DNA of 64,000 bases from CBDCYS01 sp965226245 (GCA_965226245.1 CBDDCL010000015.1:1612001-1676000); one strand, 5' to 3'. Shown: positions 45,262 to 54,847, counted from the first letter of the stretch. The notes: generated from the sequence alone by a model not told the origin. Numbers and translations: made by a program.

Positions 45262-45310
45262 TCGCCCTTTCACGGTGGCAACGCGGGTTCGAATCCCGCT
45301 GGGGACGCCA
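45262..45310 (+). tRNA. 3' fragment of tRNA-Glu(TTC)
   Basis: Anticodon arm TCGCC-CTTTCAC-GGTGG (anticodon TTC), T arm GCGGGTTCGAATCCCGC and acceptor 3' strand TGGGGAC-GCCA are present. The expected 5' strand GTCCCCA and D arm are missing upstream. As with the Leu fragment, this looks like the mark of an integration event and is not functional. Confidence 0.8.
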
Positions 45311-45421
45311 AACTCTGAGACGCTCCTAACGCCGGGCTTCCGCTATTCTGGTATATTGCCGCCGGCGCTGCTGCGCCCCGCGGTCGGCCTCGCGCCCTCG
45401 GTTTCCTGAAATTCATGGCTC

Positions 45422-46585
45422 ATGCCCTTGACACTGACCGCTGAACAAGAGCAGATTCGCCAAGCCGTGGCGGAGGTCTGCGGAGATTTTCCGGGCGAGT
45501 ACTGGCGTGAGTTGGACGCCCGTGACGGCTATCCGGAGGCGTTCGTCAAAGCCCTGACCGACGGCGGCTGGTTGGCGGCGCTGATTCCGGAGGAATACGG
45601 CGGCGGCGGGCTTTCGCTGCTGGAGGCGAGTCTGATTCTCGAGCAGATCAACCGCTCGGGCGGCAACTCAGCGGCGTGCCACGCTCAGATGTACATCATG
45701 GGCACGCTGGTTCGGCACGGATCCCAACAGCAGAAGCAGAAGTATTTGCCCGCTCTGGCGAGGGGCGAGCTAAGGCTGCAAGCTTTTGGCGTCACCGAGC
45801 CAAGCACCGGTTCCGATACGACACGGCTCAAGACCATGGCGGTTCGCCGCGGCGACAAGTACATCGTGAACGGGCAAAAGGTCTTTATCTCGCGGGTAGA
45901 GCACTCAGACCTGATGCTGCTTCTGGCGCGAACCACGCCCGCCGGCCAAGTCGTCAAGCGAACCGAGGGACTTTCCGTCTTTCTGGTGGACCTTCGAGAG
46001 GCAGTGGGACACGGGCTGACAGTGCGTCCCCTGCGCATGATGATCAACCACCACACCACCGAGCTTTTCTTCGACGACCTCGAAGTGCCCGCGGAAAACC
46101 TGGTAGGGGATGAGGGCAACGGTTTTCGCTGTATCCTGGACGGCTGGAATGCCGAGCGGATTTTGATCGCAGCGGAGTGCATCGGCGACGGCCGCTGGTT
46201 TATAGACCGTGCCTGCCGCTACGCCAACGAGCGCGTGGTTTTTGACCGCCCCATCGGGAAGAACCAAGGCGTCCAGTTCCCTATCGCGAGAGCACACACA
46301 CACGTCGAAGCCGCCGACCTGATGCGTTTCGAAGCGGCCCAGTTGTACGACCGGGGCGAGTCTTGCGGCGCTGAGGCGAACATGGCCAAGCTGCTGGCCG
46401 CCGATGCTTCCTGGGAAGCGGCCAACGTTGCTATGGATACGCATGGCGGGTTCGGCTTTTCCGCCGACTACGACATCGAACGCAAGTTTCGCGAGACGCG
46501 CCTCTATCAAACCGCGCCAGTGCCGACAAACTTGATTCTGGCCTACATCGCGGAGCACGTACTGGGACTGCCGAGGTCTTACTGA
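45422..46585 (+). CDS. Acyl-CoA dehydrogenase family protein
   Basis: A 387-residue FAD flavoprotein of fatty or branched acyl-CoA oxidation. The N-terminal helical domain (LTAEQEQIRQAVAEVCGDFP), FAD-binding strand block (FGVTEPSTGSDTTRLKTMAV, GDKYIVNGQKVFISRVEHSD), and C-terminal helices (AERILIAAECIGDGRWFIDR, DTHGGFGFSADYDIERKFRE) are in the normal order. ATG 45424 is possible as well. No partner CoA transferase or enoyl hydratase adjoins, so the chain-length class is open. Confidence 0.92.
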   Translation: MPLTLTAEQEQIRQAVAEVCGDFPGEYWRELDARDGYPEAFVKALTDGGWLAALIPEEYGGGGLSLLEASLILEQINRSGGNSAACHAQMYIMGTLVRHGSQQQKQKYLPALARGELRLQAFGVTEPSTGSDTTRLKTMAVRRGDKYIVNGQKVFISRVEHSDLMLLLARTTPAGQVVKRTEGLSVFLVDLREAVGHGLTVRPLRMMINHHTTELFFDDLEVPAENLVGDEGNGFRCILDGWNAERILIAAECIGDGRWFIDRACRYANERVVFDRPIGKNQGVQFPIARAHTHVEAADLMRFEAAQLYDRGESCGAEANMAKLLAADASWEAANVAMDTHGGFGFSADYDIERKFRETRLYQTAPVPTNLILAYIAEHVLGLPRSY

Positions 46586-46670
46586 GGGCCCTGACCCGGG
46601 GGCAGGGTCGACACAAGAATGCGTGCGCCACGTCTCGGCGATGCGTCCCCAGTTGGGCAAGGATCAGGTG

Positions 46671-46741
46671 TTACGCCAGAATCTCTTGGACCACTTTCGC
46701 GGGCAACACGCCGGTGAGCTTGGCGTCCAGCCCTTGGTGCT
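46671..46741 (-). pseudogene. Duplicated C-terminal tail of the DUF1501 protein
   Basis: A minus frame ends HQGLDAKLTGVLPAKVVQEI and LA-stop, matching the tail of the intact DUF1501 gene (HQGLDAKLTGVEPAKVVKQI). Only about 23 codons are present, joined directly to the palindromic element at 46742. Confidence 0.75.
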
Positions 46742-46868
46742 TGGGCGAAAAAGGGGGACTGCCACCAATTTCCGCTTCTCCAATCCATTTAAAAATCAGC
46801 GCTTGGTCGACAGGAAATTGGCTGGCTGTCCCCTTTTTTCGCGTCCTCGGACTTCCGCCACGGGCTGT
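46742..46868 (-). repeat. Palindromic element, complete copy after DUF1501
   Basis: Minus strand: CCCGTGGCGGAAGTCCGAGG, CGAAAAAAGGGGACAGCCAG, CCAATTTCC, a variable middle, GGAAATTGGTGGCAGTCCCC and CTTTTTCGCCC. Both arms pair over about 30 bases with few mismatches. It stands 8 bases after the DUF1501 stop. Confidence 0.85.
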
Positions 46869-46876
46869 TAGTTTAG

Positions 46877-48346
46877 TTACGCCAGGATTTGTTTGACCAC
46901 TTTGGCGGGTTCCACGCCCGTCAGCTTGGCGTCCAGCCCTTGGTGCCTGTAGGTGAAACGTTCGTGGTCGATCCCGAACAGGTGCAGGAGCGTCGCCTGG
47001 TAGTCGCGGATGTGCACCGGGTCCTTGACGATGTTGTAGGAGAAATCGTCGGTTTCGCCGTGCACGACGCCGCCCTTGACGCCGCCGCCGGCCATCCATA
47101 GGCTGTAGCAGCGCGGGTGATGGTCGCGGCCGTAGTCGGTCGGGGTGAGCTTGCCCTGGGAGTAGATCGTGCGGCCGAACTCACCGCCCCAGATGACGAG
47201 CGTGTCGTCGAACAGTCCCCGTTCTTTGAGATCTTGGATCAACGCCCAAGCGGCGCGGTCGACATCCTTGGCCTGCGCCGGCAAGACTTCGGGCGCAAAC
47301 GAGTGAACATCCCAGCCGCGGTGGTAGATCTGCACGAAGCGCACGCCACGCTCGACAAGGCGGCGCGCCATCAGAGCGGCGTTCTGGAATTTGCCGGGCT
47401 CTTTCGCTTCCTCGCCCCAGCGCTTGAACGTGCTTTCCGGCTCGCTCGAGAGGTCGGCCATCTCGGGCACCGACGACTGCATCCGGAACGCCATCTCAAA
47501 CTGCTCGATGCGCGCGAGAGTTTCGGGGTCGCCGATCTTCTCGTGCTGGATCTGGTTCAGCTCGCTCAACCCGTCGAGCATCCTCCTGCGTACGCCCGCT
47601 GAGACGCCGTCAGGATTCTTGACGTAGAGCACCGGCTCGGCCCCGCCGCGCAACCCGACGCCGGCGTATTTGGCCGAGAGAAATCCCGAACTCCAAAGCT
47701 TGGCCGAGATTGCTTGCTGGCCCGATTTGGGGTGACTCTTCTCCGCGTTCATCACGACGAACGTAGGAAGGTCCTGATTCATGCTGCCAAGCCCGTAGGC
47801 CAGCCAAGAGCCGATACATGGCCGCCCGGCTACCTGCCGGCCCGTCTGGATAAACGTGATCGCCGGCTCATGGTTGATCGCGTCGGTATTCATCGACCGG
47901 ATGATGGCCAGCTCATCCACCATGCTGGCCGTGTGAGGCAACAGTTCCGAGATCCAAGCGCCGCTTTGGCCGTGCTGGTTGAACTTGAAGACCGAAGGAG
48001 CGATCGGGAACCTTGCCTGCCCCGAGGTCATCGTGGTGAGACGCTGGCCCTGGCGGATGGACTCCGGCAGGTCTTTGTCATACCAGTCCCGCATCTTGGG
48101 CTTGTAGTCGAGCAAATCCATCTGCGGTGGCGCGCCCATCATGTGGAGGTAGATGCAGCGCTTGGCCTTGGGCGCGAAATGCGGCAGGCCCGGCAGGCCG
48201 CCGATAGACTCGTCGCCTCCTTTGGGGCCGCCGAAGCCGCTTTCGCCAAGAAGGTTCGCCAGCGCGATGCCGCCAATGCCCTGCGCCCCGCGGGCGAAAA
48301 ACTGTCGTCTGGTTTCCGCCAGGATTGCTTCTTTGGATGGATGCAT
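46877..48346 (-). CDS. DUF1501 protein
   Basis: A 489-residue protein with a Tat-like start (RRQFFARGAQGIGGIALANL), then AKRCIYLHMMGAPPQMDLLD, MNTDAINHEPAITFIQTGRQ, the metal-site-like VIWGGEFGRT and GRDHHPRCYSLWMAGGGVKG. DUF1501 proteins have a sulfatase/alkaline phosphatase-like fold and are nearly always encoded next to DUF1549/DUF1553 proteins, as here. Start ATG 48346 has GGAGAGG upstream. The substrate is not known; the pair is thought to act on extracellular polymers. Confidence 0.9.
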   Translation of the reverse strand: MHPSKEAILAETRRQFFARGAQGIGGIALANLLGESGFGGPKGGDESIGGLPGLPHFAPKAKRCIYLHMMGAPPQMDLLDYKPKMRDWYDKDLPESIRQGQRLTTMTSGQARFPIAPSVFKFNQHGQSGAWISELLPHTASMVDELAIIRSMNTDAINHEPAITFIQTGRQVAGRPCIGSWLAYGLGSMNQDLPTFVVMNAEKSHPKSGQQAISAKLWSSGFLSAKYAGVGLRGGAEPVLYVKNPDGVSAGVRRRMLDGLSELNQIQHEKIGDPETLARIEQFEMAFRMQSSVPEMADLSSEPESTFKRWGEEAKEPGKFQNAALMARRLVERGVRFVQIYHRGWDVHSFAPEVLPAQAKDVDRAAWALIQDLKERGLFDDTLVIWGGEFGRTIYSQGKLTPTDYGRDHHPRCYSLWMAGGGVKGGVVHGETDDFSYNIVKDPVHIRDYQATLLHLFGIDHERFTYRHQGLDAKLTGVEPAKVVKQILA

Positions 48347-48426
48347 TTTTGAACCTCTCCTGGATAGCTGGGAACCGCCGGACGCTTGACCGCAGGCTTC
48401 CGCCCGCGGCTCTGTCCCTACTTATT

Positions 48427-51400
48427 CTATTTGTTCAATACCTCGTCCAAATTGATGATCTGGTTCGCCAGCATGGTCAATGCCGCTGACTCGGCTGCCG
48501 GCAAGGCCTCATCGGGCGCTGACTCGCCGGTCGAAAGCAGCTTCTTCGCGTCTTTGCCGTGCTCGCTGTAATAGCTAGCGAAACCGTCATAGGCGCGCCT
48601 GGCAACGGCGCGTTCCCTCTCTCCGAAATCGCGCGCCATCAACCGCGTCGTCATGTAATCGAGCTGCCGGTCGAAGTCGTCCCCGGCTTCGCGCATCGCC
48701 TTCTGCGCCAGGTGGCGCGCGGCCTCGACGAACTGCGGATCGTTCATGGTCACCAGCGCCTGTAGCGGCGTGTTGGTCCGCTCGCGGCGCACGGTTGAAT
48801 GTTCGCGCGTGGGCGCATTGAAGATATTCATGGAAGCCGGGGGCGCGGCCCGCTTCCAGAACGTATACATGCTGCGCCGATAGAGCTTGTCACCACGGTC
48901 TTGCTTGTAACTGCGGGTGTTGCTCGAGAGCATCGCCACGCTTTCCCAAACACCCTCGGGTTGATAGGGCTTCACGCTCGGACCGCCGATCTTGCGTACC
49001 AGCAAACCACTGGCGGCCAAGGCGTAGTCGCGAACCATCTCGCCGTCCATTCGGAAACGCGGCCCGCGAGACAGCAGGCGGTTTTCGCCATCCTTTTCGG
49101 TTTTGGCCTCCGTGGTCTCCGACGACTGGCGGTAAGTCGAAGAGGTCACCAGCATGCGGAAGAAGTCTTTGACATCCCAGCCCGACTCGCGGAACTCCAC
49201 CGCGAGCCAGTCAAGCAACTCGGGATGGGAGGGAGGTTCACCCTGGGAGCCGAAATCGTCGCTGGTCCTGACGAGTCCGTTTCCGAAAACTTCCTGCCAG
49301 TAGCGGTTGACGATCACGCGCCCGGTGAGCGGGTTCGCTTCATCGACGATCCATTTGGCCAAGCCCAGGCGGTTGCGAGGGAGCGAAGCGGCCATGGGGT
49401 GCAAGGCGGGCGGAGTGTTCGCCTTCACCAGCTCTTTGCGGTGGTCGTACATTCCGCGGTCCAGGATGTGCGCCTCGGGCTCTTTGCCCGGCATCTCCTG
49501 CATCACGTGCGTGACTCCACCGCGGCGGCGGAGCTCTCGCCAACCCAACTCGATTTCGGTTTTGCGGGCCATGAGGCCGCGGTATTCCTCGTGCTCTCGG
49601 ACGAGATAGTAGAGGCGCAAGGCGCCGCGCTCTTCGCTCGTGAGCTTTTCGGGCCGTTTTTCTCTCGCCCGCTTCAAAACAGACCACTGCGAGACCACCT
49701 TCGCCTCCTGCACCGAAATGGGGCGATTGAAAATCCGCGGGTCCGCTATTCCGCCTCCGCTCAAGTAACGAGTCCTAATCTCGCCACGCCCCCCTCTGCC
49801 CTTATTGACGCCTTTGGCGAGAAGAAGAGGACGGCCGACGCGGATGCTTCCCTCCACCTTCGTGAAATACTCGCTGCCCTGCACCGGTATGATTTCCCCG
49901 TTCATGTAGAAGCGCAGGCCGGCACGCTCCCCGGAGCCGTCGTGGGTGACCGTGATGTGAGTCCATTCCCCGGCGGGCAAGCGCCTCAAGTTGTTGGGAA
50001 CGATCGTCACTCTGGAAGCACCCTCGTCGCCCTTCCGCTTGTCGCCGGTCATCTTAAAACTGAGCTGTCTTTCGCTGATTTCAAACGTCCAGCCACGGGA
50101 ATTGTCGTCGGGATCGGTCTGGCCCGCGACAATAAAGCTTCCTGCGTCGTTGGGGTGAAAAACCCACAGGGTGATGGAGAACGGCGTATCGCTGTCAAGG
50201 TCCAGAGAAGGCAGCTCGGCCCACGACTCTTCTCCGAACAACAGGGCCGGGACATCCTTGTCCGGGCCCTTCCCGCGGGCGGCGCCCTGGTGCAGCTTGA
50301 CGGGCTGGCGGCGCCCATTGAGCTCGATCTCCGGCTTGCCGTCGAGCGAAAGCGTCATCAGTTGGGCTGATTCTTCGAGCGGCGCCTTGATCGAACGATA
50401 ATCCCCACTTCCGAGCCAGGCCGTGAACTCGTCGTCAACCGACGACACGAAGCGCTCCAACGCGGCGTCGGTCTCCGCTGCCTCCGCCCGCAGCTTGTTC
50501 CACTCGTCCCGGTCGTCCTCCGCCGGTACCACAAGCACGGGCGGCGGATCGGACACATTGCCGTCCATCACAAACTGCGTGGTGTTTCGGAAGAAAGCCG
50601 TCAGCGAGTAGAAGTCTCGCTGCGCGATGGGGTCGAACTTGTGGTCGTGGCAGGTGGCACACGCAACAGTCAACCCGAGGAACACCGTCCCGATGGTATC
50701 GGCGCGGTCCTTCGCGTAGATGACCTCGTACTCCTCGGGGATCACGCCCCCTTCATTCGTTGTCATGTTGCAGCGCTGGAACCCGGTGGCCACGAGCTGA
50801 TCGAGAGTCGGATTGGGCAGCAGGTCGCCGGCGATCTGTTCGACCGTAAACTCGTCGAAAGGCTTGTTGTCGTTGAAAGCCTGAATGACCCAGTCCCGGT
50901 AGGCCCACATCTCGCGGTAGTTGTCGATGTGGATGCCGTGGGTGTCCCCGTAGCGCGCGGCGTCAAGCCAGTAACGGCCCCGGTGCTCGCCCCAGTGCTT
51001 GGACTCGAGCAATTTATCGACCAACTTCTCATAAGCGTTCTCCGACGTATCACTCAGGAAGCTCTCGAGGACTCCGGGGTCGGGCGGCAGCCCCGTCAAG
51101 TCGAGCGCCGCCCGGCGGGCCAGGGTGTGCTGGCCGGCTTCCGGAGCGGGCACCAGACCCTCTTGCTCCAGCCGGGCGAGGATGAAGCGGTCCAGTGGGC
51201 TGCGCGCCCAGCTAGCTTTGCCGGCCTGGGGAGGCTCCGGCCGTTTCAGCGGCCCGAAGGACCAGTGCTGGTCCCACGACGCGCCTTCTTCGATCCAGCG
51301 CCGCAGAACGTCGATCTGCTCCCTGCTCAGTTCCTTCTTGGAATGGACGGGCGGCATCCGCAAAACTTCGTTCTCGTGGGTGATGCGCTGATAGACCAGG

Positions 51401-51660
51401 CTGGCCTCCAGATCGCCGGGAACGATCGTCGTGCCGCTGTCCCGCTTGGAGAAGGCGCCCTCGTGCGTGTCGAGGCGCAGACCCGCCATGCGGGTGGCCC
51501 TGTCCGGCCCATGACACTGGAAACAATTGTCGGAGAGGATCGGCCGCACTTGGCGCTGGAAGTCGACTGTGTCCGAGCCGGCCCGCGGTGATGGCGCGGC
51601 AAATGCAGCGACGGACAGCAAGCTTAGCGTAACGGCCGGACAGAACAGTAAACGATTCAT
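48427..51660 (-). CDS. DUF1549/DUF1553 protein with cytochrome-type heme motif and LamG-like domain
   Basis: A 1077-residue exported protein. In order: signal peptide (MNRLLFCPAVTLSLLSVAAF), a PSCyt1 heme motif (CFQCHGPD, near residue 40), DUF1549 (SPLDRFILARLEQEGLVPAP, DAARYGDTHG), a concanavalin/LamG-like insert (about 480-640, FSITLWVFHPNDAGSFIVAG), and DUF1553 (NRYWQEVFGNGLVRTSDDFG, STYRQSS, RERTNTPLQALVTMNDPQFV). ATG 51660 with AGGAAGAG upstream starts the signal peptide. It is 80 bases upstream of the DUF1501 gene on the same strand, so an operon is likely. The role in polymer use is inferred from the family. Confidence 0.92.
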   Translation of the reverse strand: MNRLLFCPAVTLSLLSVAAFAAPSPRAGSDTVDFQRQVRPILSDNCFQCHGPDRATRMAGLRLDTHEGAFSKRDSGTTIVPGDLEASLVYQRITHENEVLRMPPVHSKKELSREQIDVLRRWIEEGASWDQHWSFGPLKRPEPPQAGKASWARSPLDRFILARLEQEGLVPAPEAGQHTLARRAALDLTGLPPDPGVLESFLSDTSENAYEKLVDKLLESKHWGEHRGRYWLDAARYGDTHGIHIDNYREMWAYRDWVIQAFNDNKPFDEFTVEQIAGDLLPNPTLDQLVATGFQRCNMTTNEGGVIPEEYEVIYAKDRADTIGTVFLGLTVACATCHDHKFDPIAQRDFYSLTAFFRNTTQFVMDGNVSDPPPVLVVPAEDDRDEWNKLRAEAAETDAALERFVSSVDDEFTAWLGSGDYRSIKAPLEESAQLMTLSLDGKPEIELNGRRQPVKLHQGAARGKGPDKDVPALLFGEESWAELPSLDLDSDTPFSITLWVFHPNDAGSFIVAGQTDPDDNSRGWTFEISERQLSFKMTGDKRKGDEGASRVTIVPNNLRRLPAGEWTHITVTHDGSGERAGLRFYMNGEIIPVQGSEYFTKVEGSIRVGRPLLLAKGVNKGRGGRGEIRTRYLSGGGIADPRIFNRPISVQEAKVVSQWSVLKRAREKRPEKLTSEERGALRLYYLVREHEEYRGLMARKTEIELGWRELRRRGGVTHVMQEMPGKEPEAHILDRGMYDHRKELVKANTPPALHPMAASLPRNRLGLAKWIVDEANPLTGRVIVNRYWQEVFGNGLVRTSDDFGSQGEPPSHPELLDWLAVEFRESGWDVKDFFRMLVTSSTYRQSSETTEAKTEKDGENRLLSRGPRFRMDGEMVRDYALAASGLLVRKIGGPSVKPYQPEGVWESVAMLSSNTRSYKQDRGDKLYRRSMYTFWKRAAPPASMNIFNAPTREHSTVRRERTNTPLQALVTMNDPQFVEAARHLAQKAMREAGDDFDRQLDYMTTRLMARDFGERERAVARRAYDGFASYYSEHGKDAKKLLSTGESAPDEALPAAESAALTMLANQIINLDEVLNK

Positions 51661-51719
51661 GTGGATCTCTTCCTGTAGTTGGAAACTACAACCTATTGTA
51701 AACCCACGAGGCTGCATGC

Positions 51720-51968
51720 CGTTATGAGGCTGAGGGAATAGGCGTATCCGGTGGCATTGGGTGACCAGCCGCGCCCAGTGGGGAGCGGCTCACAGCGGGG
51801 CTGTACAGATTCTCCAGCGGGTCGCTGGAGTTTCCGCAGTTGAGTGCGTCTATGGTGAAATTCTTGCAGAACTGGCAGAAGGCAAGACATGTCGCCAGGA
51901 ATGGCGACACGGCACGTCTGGAGACGTGCGCCACGTCAAACGCGGCAACTCTTAACAACAGCGACCTT
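51720..51968. other. Intergenic region, nothing recognised
   Basis: About 250 bases between the DUF1549/1553 gene start and the alcohol dehydrogenase stop. It contains GGAGAATCTGTAC and short palindromes (CCAGCGGGTCGCTGG near 51817) but no gene. Confidence 0.5.
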
Positions 51969-53078
51969 TCAGCTCCCATGAAAGGTCAGCACTCCCCTCG
52001 CTACCTTGCCGGACTCCATGTCATCGAAAGCCTGCGGCAGCTCCTCGAGGGGATAGCGCTTGGTGATCAGATCGTCCAACTGAAGCTTCCCCGACCGATA
52101 GAGTTCCACCAGCATCGGAAGATCAACGCGAGGGCGAATCGAGCCCACGAAGGAGCCGAGCAGCCGCTTATTCTGGAGTACAAGGGTCCCAGCCGAAATC
52201 GGCACGTCGGTCTTGGCCGAATGCAGCCCAATGATCGTGGCCGTACCACCAGGCCGGGCGGCCATGAGCGCCTGTCCGATCGTGGCGGCTGCTCCGACGC
52301 TGTCAAAAACGTACTCCGGGCCTCCGCCGGTTAATTCACGCAGGGCCTCCACAGCGTCGGTTTCGGTGGAGTTCACCGTGTGGGTAGCGCCCAGGCGGCG
52401 GGCGAAGTCGAGCTTGGAGTCCATCACATCGACGGCGATGATGGGGTTGCAACCGGCTAGCTTGCAGCCCTGTATGGCACTTAAGCCAATGCCGCCACAG
52501 CCAATCACGGCCGCCGGCAGGCCCGCTTTCGCCTGAGCGGTGTTGATCACCGCTCCGACGCCGGTCGCCACGGCGCAGCCGATCACGGCGGCAATCTCGA
52601 AAGGAACATCTTCGGGAAACGGAACCGCGCTGGCCTCATCGATCACGCAGTATTCCGCCATGGTCGCCGCGCTGAGCAGGTGCTTGAGAGGAATGCCGTC
52701 GAGAGTCTTGAGCCGGGTAGTGCCGTCGAGCAGCACCGCCTTGAAGGTCGTCGAGGCCAGCCGCTCGCAGAGATTGTGACGTCCGCTCAGGCATCGCGAA
52801 CATGACTCGCAGGCCGGAAGCCAATTCACGATGATCCGGTCGCCCGGCTTGACGCGCGTGACACGGCTGCCTACGGCCTCGACCACGCCCGCGCCTTCAT
52901 GACCGAGAACCAGCGGAGGCGTAGCGCGCAGCTCGCCCCGGTAGGTGTGCAAGTCGGAGTGACAAACTCCCGCCGCATGCACACGCACGAGAACTTCGGT
53001 GTCTTTGGGGTCGTCCAGCTCGACTTCTTCGATGGTCAGTTGGCCGACTTCGCGGGCGAGCGCGGCTTTTATTTTCAT
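51969..53078 (-). CDS. Zinc-dependent alcohol dehydrogenase (MDR superfamily)
   Basis: A 369-residue NAD(P)-dependent dehydrogenase. The catalytic zinc ligand is in AGVCHSDLH, followed by GHEGAGVVEAVG. The structural zinc site is CESCSRCLSGRHNLC with four Cys, and the Rossmann motif is GCGGIGLSAIQG. Length and site order fit the class III-like branch. ATG 53078 is used; nothing downstream indicates the substrate. Confidence 0.93.
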   Translation of the reverse strand: MKIKAALAREVGQLTIEEVELDDPKDTEVLVRVHAAGVCHSDLHTYRGELRATPPLVLGHEGAGVVEAVGSRVTRVKPGDRIIVNWLPACESCSRCLSGRHNLCERLASTTFKAVLLDGTTRLKTLDGIPLKHLLSAATMAEYCVIDEASAVPFPEDVPFEIAAVIGCAVATGVGAVINTAQAKAGLPAAVIGCGGIGLSAIQGCKLAGCNPIIAVDVMDSKLDFARRLGATHTVNSTETDAVEALRELTGGGPEYVFDSVGAAATIGQALMAARPGGTATIIGLHSAKTDVPISAGTLVLQNKRLLGSFVGSIRPRVDLPMLVELYRSGKLQLDDLITKRYPLEELPQAFDDMESGKVARGVLTFHGS

Positions 53079-53309
53079 GACGTGATTGTCCTACCTTGAT
53101 TCGCGGGGGTCAAGTGTTTCGCGAACGGCGCCCATCGGGATGGTGCGGCAGGGCAGGTTTAGCTTGTATCGGAAGGGTCAGTCTTGCGGCGGTCGAGCGG
53201 GAGGATGGTACGGCCGGGGCGGCGGCGGCGGTACTTTCTCGAACGTAGGGGGCGGGCCAGTTGGTTTCTCAGGCATAGCCAGTCCTTGTTTGACTGCCAC
53301 ACGATCGGT

Positions 53310-53699
53310 TTACTGTCCGCCATCACTTGCCTCATCCAGGGAAATCGGTCCCCAGATCTCCGTCTGGCGCCGGTCGCTGGGCGTTGAGCACGCAGCGATG
53401 GAGTAGACTGAATCTCCCGACAGATAGAGATACTGGAAGGGCAAAGCTATGTATGTGCCCGCCTCCTCATCATACTGCGCTGGTTCCTCGATAACGATAT
53501 CTCTCTCGATCTCTCTCGTCACGCTCAGAGAAACGATGACCCAGCGGTCCTGAATATGGGAGCGTGCAAACTCATCCCTTACGTTCTGGTAAAACGACAG
53601 TGGGGAAATGTGGGTCAACGCCTTCTTTCTTGCCGAAAACGGCCAGGCGCGCCTGCCAGTGCCGGACACGGCGTCATTTTCGTCACAGGGCTGGTTCAA
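53310..53699 (-). CDS. Possible protein of unknown function
   Basis: A 129-residue frame without recognised family. The middle is compositionally protein-like (RWVIVSLSVTREIERDIVIE, YIALPFQYLYLSGDSVYSIA). It has no clear ribosome binding site. It may be a gene remnant between the dehydrogenase and the membrane protein. Confidence 0.35.
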   Translation of the reverse strand: MNQPCDENDAVSGTGRRAWPFSARKKALTHISPLSFYQNVRDEFARSHIQDRWVIVSLSVTREIERDIVIEEPAQYDEEAGTYIALPFQYLYLSGDSVYSIAACSTPSDRRQTEIWGPISLDEASDGGQ

Positions 53700-53755
53700 C
53701 CCTGGGGGGAATTGCGGTATGATTGCGCGATCAAGGGTCGGCGGCGTCCGTTGAC

Positions 53756-54847
53756 ATGCTGAACTTCTACAAGAAGTATCTTCTTCCCGGTTTTGTGTTC
53801 CAGTCGATTGTGATCGGCGGCGGTTATGGGACCGGCCGCGAGTTGGTCGAGTTCTTTCTGAGCGAGGGCCCGGCGGGCGGCTACTTGGGCATGCTGGTCG
53901 CCACGGTGATATGGAGCGTCATCCTGGCGCTGGGCTTTGAGCTGGCGCGGCTAGGCAGACACTACGACTACCGGACGTTTCTGAACTCACTGCTGGGCCG
54001 CGGCTGGATGGCGTTCGAGGTGCTCTACGTGCTGTCGGTGATTCTGACGACGGCGGTGCTCGGGTCGGCGTCGGGAGAACTGCTGAATGAAACCATCGGC
54101 TGGCCTCGTATCGTGGGTACTCTCATCCTGATATCGCTCGTTGCTCTGTTTACTTGCTCGGGCAGCAGTCTCATTGAGAAGTTCTTTTCCGTGTGGTCGT
54201 TGGGACTCTACGTTGTCTACTTCATCGTGATTGTGCTCGTTGTCAAGGAGTCGAGCGACGTGATCTTCAGCAACATGACGGTCTGGAAAGAGGATTCGGG
54301 GTGGCTGCTGGGCGGTTTGAAGTACGGCGCTTACAACCTGGCCGCACTGCCGGCGATGCTGTTCGCGCTGCGGCATCTCGAACATCGGCGTGAGGCGTTT
54401 GGTGCGGGAATGTTGGCGGCCGTGATCGCAATGTTCCCAGGCATGCTGATCTACACGGCGTTTCTGGCCAACTATCCGGCAATTACTGAAGAAGCGATTC
54501 CGGCCAATTTCGTTCTCACCGGCTTGGGGATACCTTGGTTCCAGACGCTCTTCCAAATCATCCTGTTCGGCACGTTCATCGAGACGGGGACTGGTTTGAT
54601 CCACGGCTTCAACGAACGGATCGCGGGCGTGATGGAAGAGCGCGGCCGGACGATGTCGCACTGGCAGCGGCTAGGCGTTGCGGCGGTTTTCCTGGTGGTG
54701 GCGATCTGGATGGCAGACCGGTTTGGGTTGGTAAAGCTGATTAGCGATGGCTATGGCTTGATTACTTATGGTTTTTGGGTTCTGTTCTTGTTGCCGATCT
54801 TGGTGATGGGGTCCCGGCGGATCTTTACCGGAAGCCGATCGCAATAA
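53756..54847 (+). CDS. YkvI-like integral membrane protein
   Basis: A 363-residue polytopic membrane protein with about ten hydrophobic segments. The N terminus (MLNFYKKYLLPGFVFQSIVI, GGGYGTGRELVEFF) has the Gly-rich first helix of the YkvI family, which is distantly related to amino acid/cation transporters of the LeuT fold. ATG 53756 begins the conserved N terminus; an upstream in-frame start gives 11 unrelated residues. The transported substrate is unknown. Confidence 0.83.
   Translation: MLNFYKKYLLPGFVFQSIVIGGGYGTGRELVEFFLSEGPAGGYLGMLVATVIWSVILALGFELARLGRHYDYRTFLNSLLGRGWMAFEVLYVLSVILTTAVLGSASGELLNETIGWPRIVGTLILISLVALFTCSGSSLIEKFFSVWSLGLYVVYFIVIVLVVKESSDVIFSNMTVWKEDSGWLLGGLKYGAYNLAALPAMLFALRHLEHRREAFGAGMLAAVIAMFPGMLIYTAFLANYPAITEEAIPANFVLTGLGIPWFQTLFQIILFGTFIETGTGLIHGFNERIAGVMEERGRTMSHWQRLGVAAVFLVVAIWMADRFGLVKLISDGYGLITYGFWVLFLLPILVMGSRRIFTGSRSQ

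Noticed and set aside
46586..46670. Terminator of the acyl-CoA dehydrogenase gene
   Set aside because: GGGCCCTGACCCGGGGGCAGGGTC can pair partly but has no T-run and no clear loop.
48799..50370. 523-codon open frame on the plus strand
   Set aside because: It is antisense to the well-supported DUF1549/DUF1553 gene and has no recognisable domain.
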